Positions 31,909 through 43,969 of a stretch of 64,000 nt of DNA are shown here, piece by piece (position 1 is the first letter of the stretch; every line of letters begins with the position of its first letter). Where the stretch lies: the NCBI GenBank assembly GCA_036245525.1, contig BTPG01000006.1, positions 72,621,526 through 72,685,525 on the forward strand. Direction: 5' to 3'. The translations under genes were made by a program, and so were the position numbers. Below the pieces are notes generated by a model. The model searched no databases and was not told where the DNA came from. It worked only from the letters and a program-made list of their open reading frames with translations. Source of the DNA: Semisulcospira habei (taxonomy: Eukaryota; Mollusca; Gastropoda; Semisulcospiridae).

Positions 31909-31986
31909 ATAGTTTAAGGTTAGTGCCTAATTAGCTGGGCCTCTCTGCAGGTGCCAGGCTAATTAGACACTACCCTTTAGCTAACA
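31909..31986. repeat. Family A palindrome, divergent (A8)
   Basis: AAGGTTAGTGCCTAATTAGC and GCTAATTAGACACTACCCTT pair around GGGCCTCTCTGCAGGTGCCAG. The core is TAATTAG in both arms, where other copies have AGAATAG or AGATTAG. Confidence 0.6.
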
Positions 31987-32488
31987 AGTTTCATCCAACT
32001 CCAAGCTAATAAAGCACTACCCTTTCGCTCACATACTTCAGCTCATACAACTCTCAGAGAAGCAGACTTGAATAAGTCAGTACCGGTACAATGTGACCTT
32101 TGTAACGGCTACTTTAATTCATGAGTCGGCATGTTTAACGAGAAAATAGCGCAAAGGTAATGAGACCTCGTGTCCACTGTCACCTGGATTTCTTTTTTGG
32201 TTTGTTTTGGTGTGTGTTAGCCTGGACATTCAAATATATATATATATACGCACAAAGAAGACCTCATCAGACTGAAATGCTGGTACACTTTACGTTTCAT
32301 CACCATGCACTACACCCACACAAAGGCAAACCAGACCATCCCTGCAGCATGTCACCAGGTGACAACAAACAAACATAATGAGTCCTACATCTAAAATTTC
32401 CACATGGGGGAGTTGTACATTATAAGATCAGGATGGTTCATCAAGTGTGACCCACAGCAGTTTGGAACTTAGATACATTACATGAAAT

Positions 32489-32580
32489 AGATTGACCATG
32501 ATAATTCAAGAGTGGTACCAGGGTAGCTTGGCACTTATAGGTGCCAAGCATTTCTGGCACCACTCTTGAACTATCATGTC
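32489..32580. repeat. Family A palindrome (A9)
   Basis: GATTGACCATGATAATTCAA, AGCTTGGCACTTATAGGTGCC and CACCACTCTTGAACTATCAT form the stem. GAGTGG/CCACTC replaces GGGTGG/CCACCC on both arms. Confidence 0.65.
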
Positions 32581-33918
32581 CATTAACTATCCTCTTGCAG
32601 TGTCTAGGGTAAATGGGTTACACATCCGATACCACACCACAACATAAACATAACTCATATAAAATAAAATACAAAAAAACAAAATAATGATATGTAACTT
32701 ATAACAAGGTTTATATAATGCATGAAATTACAAGAAAATTTGAGATGGAACAATGTTTCTATGAAATTACAACACAAAATCTTGTCATACTAACAGTTTT
32801 AAAATAATAGATTTCAAAAAGAGGATTATCATTAACGTGTTGTTTAGACTGTTTCCTCCACCATTTTTCTCTACATTCTATTTGCTTTTTGCAAAGTAAA
32901 ACTAAAATGACATAATCAGTGTGACAACAATCCTGACCAAGTACCTCCGTGAGATGGCCTTAGTCGCCTGCTCAGCGTTAAACCCAAATAACTAACTAAC
33001 CTGACCCAAGTAGCTACATTCATATCAGTGATTCACAACCAGCAGCCTCTTGGATATCAAATTTACAATTCATAGAATTGTATAAAAGGAAAGTAACTCC
33101 TTGCTTGCCAGTGAAGCGAGTTGGTATACTTCGCCCTGTGCCTAGGTGATATGCAACAACGGTGGCACTGTTGCTATTTTCGCACCCGACCGGTTGCTCG
33201 GACCGATCCTGTGCACCAGATCGTTTTAGAGCATGTGCTCTCTGTACTTGTAATGAACAATCTTGGAGAAAGAATCACGTGACATTTGATTGCTGCAAAA
33301 TAAGATGAATAAAGAATAAACCCTTTTCTATGCAATCCGACAATAATCCGACAATCCTTATGCTAGCACCACAAAACATGTAACGATTTGGCAGATTTGA
33401 AAAATAGCTTTTTTTACTCAATGGTGGTGATTTTGCGACATTTGCGTCGCTTTGCGGAAGAAAGCACCATCGTAGACATAGTATGAGAGACGAGTGCACT
33501 ACAATGGACTTGATTCAGGAATATGCAAGTTCTGATGAGAATGAACTACCCCTGGAGACCTATCTTTTTCCAGTAGGGATGTATGCCATGGAAACATTTT
33601 ATGCTCAAAGGGGGGCAACGTCAAAACCCGAAACAAAACGTTTTTCGGCTACGATCACAATCTTCTGCGGGAACATACGAGACCACACTACAAGTGCAGA
33701 AGCCAACCTGCATGTGCAGTTCTGGTGCACGGGACCAGTCCGAGTGACCACAGATGCGAAAATCGCAGTAATGGCGCCACTGGTGCGTTTAACCTAGGTA
33801 CAGGGTGAGGTATAACCAACTCAGCGCCAGTGGACACAGACTGTGTTGCTGAAATTTTCGTTAATTCAGCACCAGAGCCTAGCCCCATCCTTCAAGGAAC
33901 AGCATACAAAGTGATGAC

Positions 33919-33973
33919 AGCGGCGTAGATCCTCATGAGCTCCGGCAACCATGAGGTTCTATACCTCTTGCAG
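33919..33973. repeat. AGGCATAGAT-family palindrome with deleted centre (B10)
   Basis: GGCGTAGATCCTCATGAG is followed by CCATGAGGTTCTATACCTCT, with most of the GC-rich loop-proximal part missing. Confidence 0.5.
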
Positions 33974-34665
33974 TCAGCTCATGTTCACTTTTTGGGGGTG
34001 GGGGCGGGGGTAGTGAAGTGATTAAATAAGATACCAAACCAGAGGAACTGGCAAACTGATTCTCACCGTTGATGAAGCACCATGTTTCACATAGCAAACA
34101 ACAAATGAATTTCCCTCACAAAAGTTCTCTTTTTTAGCACAACTTCACACAATCGTGAATCTCGTATCACAACATCAGAAATCAGCTGTGAATGTGTGCA
34201 ACAGAATTGGCCGTTCACCCTTTTGTAAGCCGGCAGTACCCACGGCGCAAACATGCCTACGTCACCGGGGGGTGTGTGCGAGTGTCCTGCAACGCGATTG
34301 GACAAATTGTAGGGGCTGTGCGAACTGATTGGTCCAATTCTGGGGGCCTGACTTTTTTGTACCAGTGCTTGCATCTTAAGTGGCCTAAAGATCGAGTTCA
34401 AGGCTCTGCGTAAACAGGCGCATTACACGAACACCAAACAATTGTACACCCCTTCCCAAATGTTACATACCCATGAACGTCCCTGAAGCAGTAACGTAAT
34501 TTAGAGATTTCATTCTGTCGGGCGTACCAGTGTTTAGCGGAGACAGCTTAGCTGCCAGGACCACACGCATTGGCCCATCTTTTGGTCTTCGTCGACATGA
34601 CGTCACTTTCCTACAAGGCGGAGTTATCGTTCGTGGATTAGGACTTGACGCTCGCGATAACAAAA

Positions 34666-34885
34666 ATGGTGAACAAGTGCTGTGTAAAGAATTGTCACAA
34701 TCGATCTGATCGAGAGAAGGATCGACAGTATTTTTCTGTTCCTTTCGTCATCAAACACAGAGGAAAAGAATTGGAGGAGCTAACAAGAAGGCAGAGACGT
34801 GAATGGATAGCACAGCTGCAACTTAAGAAATTAACTTTCAGCACCAACACAAGAAAGTTCGTCTGCTCGGATCACGTTGTCAATG
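34666..34885 (+). CDS. Transposon THAP domain, exon 1
   Basis: From the ATG at 34666 (context AAAAATGG) the frame gives MVNKCCVKNCHNRSDREK, then FSVPFV, RREWIAQLQ and KFVCSDHVVNG. This is the C-x2-4-C...W...C-x-x-H pattern of a THAP zinc finger, which binds the transposon ends. The donor is AATG|GTACGC. The terminal G of the exon plus GT of exon 2 encode glycine, keeping frame into TRAYIRD. Confidence 0.85.
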
Positions 34886-35363
34886 GTACGCTTTGTAGTT
34901 GGTTTACATTATAAAAGCATGTTACACTGTATCTAATTTTAAGGTGAATATTTGGGTTATAGCTGTATGAATTGGTTATGGGTTAGCCTGCTGGCTGACA
35001 GTTACCTATGATTTAAACAAAACCCAGAGGTGATATCAGATATTAAGGAGTCTTGCTGTTGGGGGTGGGGTTAAAATGGCTGTGCTTTTGTGCTTACCAG
35101 ATGTTACGCAAACAGCTTAGAAAGTAAAGAGTAAATGACTTAATGCAATTGCAAATAACTCTTTGTTTAGAAGTGGAATGGAGAGCGAGTTCAAAATGAA
35201 ATAAATAGACCTTATTCTTTGCCAGGCCAACCACATAACACTGCATCCCCCTTTCTTTTCCTTGATATTCTATATTAATACAGTTCTGTTATTACACACA
35301 CACACAGATATATATATAAAGAGAGAGAGAGTATTTTTGCTAAAAACTATTTTTTTCCCACAG

Positions 35364-36644
35364 GTACCAGAGCCTACATTCGTGACATCAACAGTCCGAG
35401 TTAGAAGCCAAGCTTGAAGCTGGGCCATGAACTAGGCAGAGATGGGGACCTCATACGGTACAGAAGATGGCGTGAACGTCAAGAGAAGAAATCTGGAACC
35501 TGTGACAGCAAGCATAATTCTGATACTGAACTTGCTTTAGAGGAAGATGTATCTGACAGCACAGTAGACTTACCATCAGCAGCTGCTGCACTACCTGATA
35601 GAGGTGATGATGGGGGCACATTTTGCCAGACAGACTTAGTAGCTCTCAGTACTTTGACATTGACAGAGGAAAAAATGCTAAGAGATGAATTAAACAGACT
35701 CACACAGGAAAATATCGCTCTTAAACAACAGATTGCTGGCAAAGAAATGCATTTAGAGTCACTAAGAGACCAGGATGACACCGTTAGATACTTTACTGGT
35801 TTGACAGACTTTTTTCTTATGTCATCTTTGTTCACTTTTGTAAGCAGTCATCTTCCTGCACACAAGAGACGTGCTCTTTCTCAGTTTCAGGCATTTTTGC
35901 TTACTCTCATGCATATGAGACTAAATATGCCACTACAACATCTGGCATACATTTTTTGCATTTCAAGATCAACCGCTTCAAAGGTTTTCCACGAGACTCT
36001 CCATGTTTTATATAACAGACTGAAGCCAATGGTGTTTTGGCCTGAGCGTCAGTATATCAGAGCATGTCTGCCAATCCAATTCCGGGAATATCCATGGAGA
36101 AGAGTTGCATCTATTATTGACTGTTTTGAGGTTTTTATTGAGCGACCTTCTAGCCATGATGCGAGTGCAATGACTTGGTCAAACTATAAACATAACAACA
36201 CTATTAAGTATCTTATTTCTATTACACCACAAGGTCACATTTCATTCATTTCAAAGGGATGGGGAGGGAGGGCAAGTGATAAAAAAGTAGCAGAGTCATG
36301 TGGTTACTTAAAAAAATCTGCTTCCCAATGATATAGTACTAGCAGACAGGGGCTTTGACATTTTTGAAAGTGTAGCCATGCAAGCTGCTGAGGTTCGAAT
36401 CCCAGTATTTACCAAAGGTAAATGCCAGTTGACTGGGCCTGAAATTGAATCAACAAGAAAACTGGCCCATAGACGTATTCATGTAGAACGTGTGATTGGT
36501 GCACTGTGCGGCAAGATGACTATTCTCAGCACTACCGTACCAATTGATCTTCTGTTTTGTCGAGAGGGTGAAAATGTTACATCACTGGATAAAATAGTAA
36601 CTGTGGGATGTGCAATTGTAAATTTATGTGAAGGAATTGTTTAA
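35364..36644 (+). pseudogene. ISL2EU-like DDE transposase, exon 2, nonsense and frameshift
   Basis: The acceptor CCCACAG precedes GTRAYIRDINSPS. A TAG at 35402-35404 stands where related THAP proteins have tryptophan before the xPSLKLG motif. The frame then runs through a Gln/Glu-rich coiled-coil-like stretch (TEEKMLRDELNRLTQENIAL), an HTH region with ISRSTASKVFHETLH, and a DDE_Tnp_4 catalytic domain. First Asp is in IIDCFEVFIERP (36119-36121), second Asp in LADRGFD (36345-36347), and Glu in HVERVIGAL (36486-36488). A one-base frameshift in the A-run near 36311 separates the first from the second Asp. All three catalytic residues survive. The product would have cut and joined the element ends. 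Confidence 0.85.
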
Positions 36645-37939
36645 ATCGATGAAGTCATGTCTGCATAGTTATGCCCACACTGCACAACCATTAAACTCTA
36701 TTTAAGAGTCCGAGCTTGATTTTACGCATGCGTACTCAGACTAGACCTCGGTTTATACTCTCATCCGAAAGAGTTAGGCGGTTAGAAAACATCATACAGT
36801 TATTGGTCCGCACTACACTTTCAAAAATGTCAATGCCCCTGTCTGCTACAGTGGCCCGTAGCGCAGTGGGTAAGCGCTGGTTTCCAATGCCGATGGTGGC
36901 ATTGATCGACTGATTGTACATTGCTTAATGTCCCGACAGCAACAAGGCTTTTTCAGGACGTGCCTGCACTGCTTGTGAAAAAAAAAATAAACAGAACATT
37001 GAATGTATGTCGCCAGCCGGTCAAACAGAGATTTCCCTGCATATATATATATATATATATATATCAAGGAGTACTAAAGACTATATATATAGGCAGGGAA
37101 ATGTACGCTATAAACAGAAAGAGAGATAGAAGCTAGACGAGATAGAGATATTGGTATTGCATTAAATTGGACCTAGTAAAAATGTTGAATATTTTTGTTG
37201 CAAAAATATTTAGTTATATGGAAAACGTTGAAATGAAGTAAATCAATTCATGACAATTATTAATTTTAATATGAATGAATCTTTAATGTACACATATTCA
37301 GATATTAGATATTAGACACATACACACAAAAGTACATTTGTAATTAGCCAGTTTTACAATTATTTGTGCAGTTGAATATTGACATATTGTCATACAAAAT
37401 GTTGTCAATTTGACTGTCAGCTTGCCACACTTGCCACACTGACAATGTGTTTGTTACTCAGGCCAAGTGAGACTCTTTAGTCTTTGGAAGGCATATGATA
37501 CTTGGCCAATCAATTAGCCAAAATAGGTCATTACGACATTAGTCAATATTCATTAACAAACGCACAGCAGTCACATTATCCAGCTGGTTACATAACATTG
37601 TGATTTTTTTCCGTATGGTCTCAGGACAAAATAATTTGTTAATGATCCACTGCTACTTGTTGTAGGTAATACATGCATTTTTTTGCAGTTTTGTTTATTA
37701 TAAGTATACAAATATTTGTTAAGAAATACATTGAAAAAGAAAGAAACAAATGAATAAAAACAATAAAGTACATGAACACCTTTAAATTTGTTTTATAGTT
37801 CTTTTTTTTCTTCTTCTTCTTCTTATTTTTAAAAGCAGAAATATTGTTGCCCCCTGGGTGCTACGGCCACGAAAAAGCCCTGCAGAAAACTTCATACCAC
37901 AGGAAAGCATGCAGTGTTCTCCATATTGATTAAATTAAA
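36645..37939. other. AT-rich interior of the transposon
   Basis: No coding sequence is supported. It contains a (TA)n run near 37040-37063. The segment at about 36900-36980 (TTGCTTAATGTCCCGACAGC, CAGGACGTGCCTGC) matches 59777-59830 and is probably a SINE fragment. A tRNA-like GTAGCGCAGTGGGTAAGCGC lies at 36856, perhaps its head. Confidence 0.45.
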
Positions 37940-38347
37940 CTAAGACTTTAGTTTCCTGGGGCTTATCGACTCAGGAAACGAAAGTCCTAAAGAGGCACAC
38001 CTTGGACAGAGCCACTGCCCCTTTGGTTTTCTATGTATTCCTACACATGAATAGTGAAACCATTCAATGGGACAATCAGAATTGTCGCAAGCAACCATCC
38101 TGCCATGTTCTGGTTGGCGACATAGGCAGAACAGCACACCAGGGTCTGCAAGTGCACACTGCTTGCTTTCTTGTACACATGTAGAATCTGCAGATTTATG
38201 GTCAAGCCAATTGACGTGTAGCCCGCTCAGAGATAACTCCGCCCACTGACCCAGAGTTCGACTTTGACCCGAAGCTCCGACAAACACGCCACAGCAGAAA
38301 GCAAAAACGGCTTCATCCATGTGCGTAAGTGCGCGCTTGTCAGACAT
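37940..38347 (-). CDS. PHD-finger protein fragment inside the transposon
   Basis: The open frame is 135 residues. Its C-terminal half reads CLCRQPEHGRMVACDN, CPIEWFHYSC and GQWLCPRC, a full Cys4-His-Cys3 PHD finger closest in style to ING-type fingers that read histone H3 tails (the W of EWFHYSC and the M of RMVACD are the expected cage positions). The N-terminal half has no known domain and may contain intron sequence. It is on the same strand as the YqaJ gene but 3 kb downstream of its stop. It may be a third transposon gene or a captured or nested one. Confidence 0.6.
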   Translation of the reverse strand: MSDKRALTHMDEAVFAFCCGVFVGASGQSRTLGQWAELSLSGLHVNWLDHKSADSTCVQESKQCALADPGVLFCLCRQPEHGRMVACDNSDCPIEWFHYSCVGIHRKPKGQWLCPRCASLGLSFPESISPRKLKS

Positions 38348-38469
38348 TCCTGACGATATTTCGGAGCAATACTTGATACCCTATCACCCTTAGGCAGAGA
38401 CAACGTACAGATTTGTTTTGCTGTGAGCAGTACATTCAAAGCGTACAAATTGTTGTGCTTCATCTGGCT

Positions 38470-40172
38470 TTGACGTGCACGAACAATTCATTTCCGAAGT
38501 CAACTGAGCGGCCAGTGACGGAAAGCCACACTCGGTGCACCTGTCCATTGACCCAACGAAGAAGACGGTTACCGATGCTTTCTGCACATGCAAAGCAGGG
38601 TATGTATCAATTCCACATCATGCATTAAAAGTATAGACTGTGCTTGTCATAGTTTTAGCCATTGACAGTTTGTTATACTGTCGGAAATGCCGTGTGTTCC
38701 GCTGATGAAGGGGAGACTAAATTTGTGTTATCATCTGTGCAAGGATTTTGATAAAGCCTGCTAAGGTACTAAAGCACAATGTTGCATATGGCATGGTTTG
38801 CTTACAAACTTCACCCTAAGCTTGTGTGTTGTGCAAGTTAAGTTTTTTGGGTGTTTTTTTTTTTTCAGACTCGCTCGGACAGTGTGCTCATGTGCTTGCC
38901 ATCACGACAGCAATGGGACAGACCCCATGAAAAAAATTCCACCTGAGCCAGTTTCCATCATGATTATTTCAAAGCCCGGAAACGTCAACAAGAAAAGGAA
39001 GCCCATCATTGCAATCTTTGATGACAACAGGTAAGTTTTACTTCAGCGTGCATATTCTGGTTGAAACTGTAATTTGAAGATACTGTTAGAATTGTATGTT
39101 CACACAAATGTGTATGTAAGCAATATACATGTATGCATACTTGTGTACAGTTCGTGTGTGTGTGTGCGTGTGTGTGTATGTTGTCCCTGTGCATTAGCAC
39201 GGTGAACAGTGAGTGTGGAAAGTAAATCTGTATGCACAGAATTAATTTACACACACACACTCTCTCTCTCTCTCTGCATGTGCAAAAATGACTGCTGATG
39301 ACATATATGAAAGCTTTATTTATAACAGCACATTTAAAAGTATGGAAAACATGTCATCCTAGAACTGTCCCAAAAGAGCACATTATGTGAGTCTTTGCAG
39401 TTGTAGGAGCTCATGAGTCATTTTTCAGCATGGATGATAATCAGTTAACTAATGAGGCAGTACTCTATTCTTAATCTTTAAATGAATAAGAACTAATGGT
39501 TTCAAACACCCCACAGTTTAATTTTTTTGAGATAACTGCTCAGACAACTGCATATCCACATTTAGTTATATTTATGTCTCATAGTTTAATACTATGTAAA
39601 CATGGGCCAAAGGGGGTGGGGGTACGTGGGTTAAAATGATTAAATCTAAATTCTGCTCAAAATCCTGCAGGCATCTATGGCTTGGCTGGCACACAGCTGT
39701 TCAAGTTTCTGCACATGAGCGTGTGTTGCCTCAAGCTGCTCCCCGAGATGCTTATTCTCCGCAACAAGGGCTAGAACTAGAAGGATCAAATCTGAAACAA
39801 ATGAAATCAATATGGCTGTGTAATGACACAGTTAGAAAGCAGTCATCAACTGTGATATAAATACAGAATGTTCCATTTTATTTTATTCTATGTTACAGGT
39901 ACCACTTAGGAACAGGAGCTGTTGCCTTTGACTACATCACTTGATTGTGGAGATGTTGATTTTTCCAAGATGCCAATCATTGCCATTCCACCAACTGTGA
40001 TCCAGCAACAACACAAATGGTCGCACCTCAATCTGACACTAGATGATGCTAGGGTACTCGAAAAACGCAAACCAAGAACAGGCAACCTGCTCTTTATGGC
40101 TGACAGAGCGGAAAAAACGCATCACTGCCTCAAACTGCAGGCTGGAGAACTGCATACAAAAACAAAAACCTG
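38470..40172 (+). pseudogene. Second SWIM-type nuclease-family protein, remnant exons
   Basis: Exon-like piece 1 (to 38604) reads DGKPHSVHLSIDPTKKTV then DAFCTCKAG before GTATGT, with an in-frame TGA 30 codons earlier. Piece 2 (38869-39031, acceptor T11-CAG, donor CAG|GTAAGT) has GQCAHVLAITTAMGQ in one frame and IPPEPVSIMIISKP with KKRKPIIAIFDDN in the next, a frameshift apart. Piece 3 begins at 39901 after TGTTACAG (YHLGTGAVAFDY). CxC...CxH is a SWIM finger, and the PEPV-x-KP...KRKP motif follows SWIM in YqaJ-family proteins of animal transposons. No YqaJ domain remains, so this is a dead relative of the nuclease at 41402-43969. Confidence 0.5.
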
Positions 40173-41401
40173 AACATTTATTTATTTATTAAATCAGATT
40201 GAGCAGACCAGATTACTTGTGGTGCTGAGGAACTTTCAATGTCATCACTGCTTGTATGTGTGCCAGTTAGAGACTCAGCATCTGTAGCTGCACTTGTACT
40301 GTTGACAACAGCAACACCTTTGTTACAAACAGTCCCTGAATTTAACAGCATTTAAAACGAGAAAGGCATAGCTGAAAAGGGGGAGGACAAACTTGTTGCA
40401 CAGAGACATGATTGACACTGTATTCTTCCTGGTCACACTCGGCATCTGTAGCTGCACTTGTACAGTGATAATATTATTAACAATGTATTAGTTGAATGAT
40501 TTTTGAAAATTCATTTTTTAATACAGAATTTTCATATTGTATGTACACCCTTTGTCAAAGTTTACATCAACAAACATGAAGTTAATTATGATATGTAGTA
40601 AATCACATTGTGTTTGTTGCTGTAAACTCAAAGGGTGTTGCCACCATAGGAGCTTGTTTCGTAGCATCTTACATACTTGTGTGCAGCCACATCATCTTTT
40701 GCCTAAAATAAACAGATTGTTTGCATCATAGAAACTACTGTTTGTGTTCTTGTAAGTTGTAGTGTGTGCATGTGTACAATGTATATTTTTGTGTATGAGA
40801 GAGTGTACTAGTGTGTATGCCAGTGTGTAAGCTATCCCTCGCACTCGTACACTCTGCTTTCACCGTTCGAGTCAGTCAGCGACTGCCGACGGAAACGCCG
40901 GACTTGCCATACAAAGTACCACCTTCGGCCTTCACTACAGATATTTACATGGGCCTAGTCTGGCATGTGCAAACTGACATTACCCGTTTCATTTTTATAA
41001 TGAACAAATTCTGGAGAAATGAATATGAACTGACCTTTGTGCAAGCGAAGATATGTCGGTTTCCGGCATCCACTGTACTTGAGGTTCAGCTGCTCAGTCG
41101 ATCATGCGGCGGTCTACCCCACAATTTGATAGATCGCATGCACTTTTCATGGCTACGACGGTGCTTTGGGAATGGTATGAAGCTTACACCACCTGCTAGA
41201 CGCTCAGGATATCTGAAATCGCTGTTGCAAAGGCCCCCAGGCACATCTTTTCACCATTTCTTTTCTCTCTCGGTTACTGACCTTCTTCGCCAGCCTCAAT
41301 GTCGGACCAACACTAGCCGACTTTACGCATCACGCGGGTGTGTCTCATTCGCGCATTCTGATTGGCTAGCGCTGACCCGTCAGTCAGGCACCGGCTACAC
41401 G
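40173..41401. other. Interior of the transposon, no supported gene
   Basis: A long + strand open frame (40811-41443) lacks recognisable domains, and its 3' end overlaps the YqaJ gene on the opposite strand; I treat it as chance. A TCGGCATCTGTAGCTGCACT phrase near 40277 and 40439 is a short direct repeat. Confidence 0.4.
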
Positions 41402-42682
41402 TCAATTGCCAACAAGCTCTGGCAAGATTGCCAGCTTAAATAATGCAGTTGCTTTGATAACAAAATCGTCCCATAAGACCTGGTTTGCAAAAATCCTCTG
41501 AACGCTGATATCAACAGATGTCCACACTACAAAGTCACAGTATGAAAATTTTGACGAGAACAAATGGGCCTGCACCTGATAATAATATGGGTGGTCTTCC
41601 TTTAAAAGTACTTTGTCCTGACAACGCCTAAGGCAAAACTTGGAATCTTGAATGGCTGTGTCAATAGTGTGATCTCTATGCTTAAACGGACATTTGACCT
41701 CAACACAACCAGTGCCATGGCACGCACACTCAACTATCGCATCAGGAGAAGCTCCAAGAAATGGGTACTCTGGTGATATGTACAGCCCGCTATCTCTCAT
41801 GCAAAAATTAGTATGCTCATTCTGTAACAATGTGCAATACTTCACTTTGGCTTGCTTTTCTTTGTTCTTGCCCCAATCAGTCTGCTCACTACAGAATGCA
41901 ACACGTTGCGGGTAACATATTTTTTTAATGAGCGAAGGGGCAGGGTTATTCACATCAGTGTGGCAGACGGCATGCAGATTAGAAGCTGTTATTCTACCTG
42001 CACGGGCAGAAAACCATGTCTCATTTACTGCCTGATCTCTTGTAGTCATTTCTATTTTTTCAGTTTCGGATGACGACATGTGTACAGACAGATTACGACA
42101 GTATTCCTGCAGCTCTACCAATGGCTTTCCAACCATTTTCTCCTGCCTTAGTGTTATCAGATTTGCTGTTTGGAAAGTCATGGTTTCGTCTGCTGGAATA
42201 CTGCTGTACTCAAATGCTGTACTGCTATCACTATGGGAAGTTAATTTTAGGATGTTGTAAGGAGTAAGACCTAATTTTAATTGTTCAAAAAACAAGTTGA
42301 CTTCATCCTCTGTGGGTGTTTCTATCTCTGGCAATGGCTTTAACTTAGTCTTAGAAGCAGAATCAGCTGCTGGGTCCAGAATGAAGCTCTCAATATTTTT
42401 TTCCCTTTGCTTGGCCGATGAAAAGTCAATGTCACATGCGGGTCTAGGAAAGACTCCCTTGACGCCATTTGGTACTTTCCAGTATGCAGGGACACCTGTC
42501 ACAGTTGTTGTTTCCCTCGCCCTTGTGAAGGAGTCCAACGCAAAAGCCAATGCTGCGACATGGGTGCATGTTTCACCTACTCCTGCCATGCAGGTGCAGT
42601 GTGCTGTCAGGATTGCACCATCATCACCAGCAATGAGCCAAGGCTGCAGACATTTCTCGTTCAAACGTTGCGAGTGGAGAAC
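41402..42682 (-). CDS. SWIM-YqaJ nuclease of the transposon, exon 2
   Basis: After acceptor TTACTAATTACAG the frame runs VLHSQRLNEKCLQPWLIA and then AHCTCMAGVGETCTHVAAL, a SWIM zinc finger (C-x-C...C-x-H). After a linker of about 150 residues comes a YqaJ-like exonuclease domain: WFSARAGRITASNLHAV, a WGKNKEKQAK segment, LGASPDAIVEC (catalytic Asp) and CVEVKCPFKHRD (the E-x-K pair), then a YYYQVQAHLF segment. The catalytic D...ExK residues are intact, and 427 residues run to a stop without interruption. YqaJ nucleases are lambda-exonuclease-fold enzymes; here one probably helps transposition or repair of ISL2EU elements. Confidence 0.88.
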   Translation of the reverse strand, partial: VLHSQRLNEKCLQPWLIAGDDGAILTAHCTCMAGVGETCTHVAALAFALDSFTRARETTTVTGVPAYWKVPNGVKGVFPRPACDIDFSSAKQREKNIESFILDPAADSASKTKLKPLPEIETPTEDEVNLFFEQLKLGLTPYNILKLTSHSDSSTAFEYSSIPADETMTFQTANLITLRQEKMVGKPLVELQEYCRNLSVHMSSSETEKIEMTTRDQAVNETWFSARAGRITASNLHAVCHTDVNNPAPSLIKKICYPQRVAFCSEQTDWGKNKEKQAKVKYCTLLQNEHTNFCMRDSGLYISPEYPFLGASPDAIVECACHGTGCVEVKCPFKHRDHTIDTAIQDSKFCLRRCQDKVLLKEDHPYYYQVQAHLFSSKFSYCDFVVWTSVDISVQRIFANQVLWDDFVIKATALFKLAILPELVGN

Positions 42683-43635
42683 CTGTAATTAGTAAAACAC
42701 ATATTATGCATACATCATAGCTTTAGAGTCATGCTCTAAACAGTTAATAAAAATTAATTGTAATCATGCAGCAGTATTTAAAATAGGCTATTATTGGCAT
42801 GCATGTAAAATTTTAATTTATTTTCACAGCTTGTAGGTTTATTATTGTGATGACAATTCATATTAAATATGTGTCAATGTGTGCTTGAAAATTAATAGCC
42901 ATGTCTATGGATGGCTGTGTGCAATGCCTGAAAGTAAATTTGTATCTTAATTTATATAAATTAAAATAGTTTTTTTTTTTACTGCTTTTAGTTACATTTT
43001 GTACTTGTATAATGTCTGTTTAAATGCATCAACATTTACTGTCTACTTGCAGATAATACTAATAGTATTACTAATAGTCTACATAATTATGTATTAATAA
43101 ATTTTACTTCTTAACTTATGTTACAGATTAGGTTATAACCTAAATTATGTTAAAACTAGGATGAATTGTCAGTTGAGAAAAGTCACACTTTTGTGGGATT
43201 CCGGATGGGGTCAGTGTGGAGCAACAGAGTACTAAAACTAATGAAAGAAGAAATGGCACAATCTCTAATTTCATCACTTACTTAAAAATCTGTTGGTTTA
43301 CTCTAGTCTAAATATAGGCTTAGTTTATTGTATCCCGACTATGCAGCAAAATCTCACAAACTACAGAAACAGCCTATATGATTATGAGTAATCCAGCTAC
43401 AAAGTGCACTTCCTGAGCCTCACTACACTACTAGTGTGTACTAGCATTACAGTTTGTAAACCAAGTGAATGATAAACAAAACTGAAAACAAAAACAAACA
43501 CTACACAATCAGTGAAATCAGTCACATGAGTGACATGCTGAGTGATAATCATAAATATATATCTCCAACACTTACCAAACAGTGTGAAATGATTTATAAC
43601 CGTAAAAATAAATGGTAATCTTTAAATCAACTAAC

Positions 43636-43969
43636 CTTGGCAGATACGATGACATTTGGGCTTCCATCTGGCCTGTAGATCTGTATATCACGAACCCAGC
43701 CCGAGACAAAAAGCTTGTACGCTTGCAGACTCTTGTAGGCTTTAAATTTATCGCAGGTGTAACTAAGCAGAAACACCCAACACAAAATAGTTGACGATGC
43801 TCGCATCCACTACAGGCGGATAAAAATCCGGATTTGAAGTCCAAGAATTGTTTGGAAGTTCGTATGGATCAACACCATCAATGTAGCACAGTTTTTCGAA
43901 ATACCGTTTCTTTGCCTCCGGCATCAAATTCGATGCGTACTCAACATTACTACTGCTCTTGGCTTCCAT
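43636..43969 (-). pseudogene. SWIM-YqaJ nuclease, exon 1, with 4-base insertion
   Basis: The ATG at 43969 gives MEAKSSSNVEYASNLMPEAK, RYFEKLCYIDGVDPYELPN and VNYFVLGVSA, then an in-frame TAG. Skipping four bases (near 43767-43770) restores YTCDKFKAYKSLQAYKLF and GWVRDIQIYRPDGSPNVIV, typical of this family's N-terminus. The donor AAG|GTTAGT joins in frame to VLHSQRLNE of exon 2. This insertion is the only obvious damage to the nuclease gene. The ATG lies 65 bp inside the right terminal repeat. Confidence 0.8.

Larger units (their letters stand above)
30705..34583. other. Upstream flank of the minus-strand gene: no supported gene
   Basis: This must contain the promoter and 5' untranslated region of the minus-strand gene, but no motif decides their place. 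It also holds family A palindromes, the SINE-like fragment at 32945-32997, a half-decayed AGGCATAGAT copy at 33919-33973, and GC-richer DNA near 34200-34580 before the ISL2EU-like element. No open frame here has convincing protein features. Confidence 0.4.

Noticed and set aside
33504..33800. Possible first exon starting MDLIQEYASSDENELPLE
   Set aside because: The start looks protein-like, but no donor follows the promising part and no downstream exon could be joined, so I could not support a gene.
36856..36930. tRNA-like GTAGCGCAGTGGGTAAGCGC
   Set aside because: There is an A-box-like word but no proper B box or cloverleaf at the right distance; kept only as a probable SINE head.
40811..41443. 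210-residue open frame on the plus strand
   Set aside because: It has no known domain and biased repeats of basic residues, and its end overlaps the well-supported YqaJ nuclease on the other strand. Probably chance.
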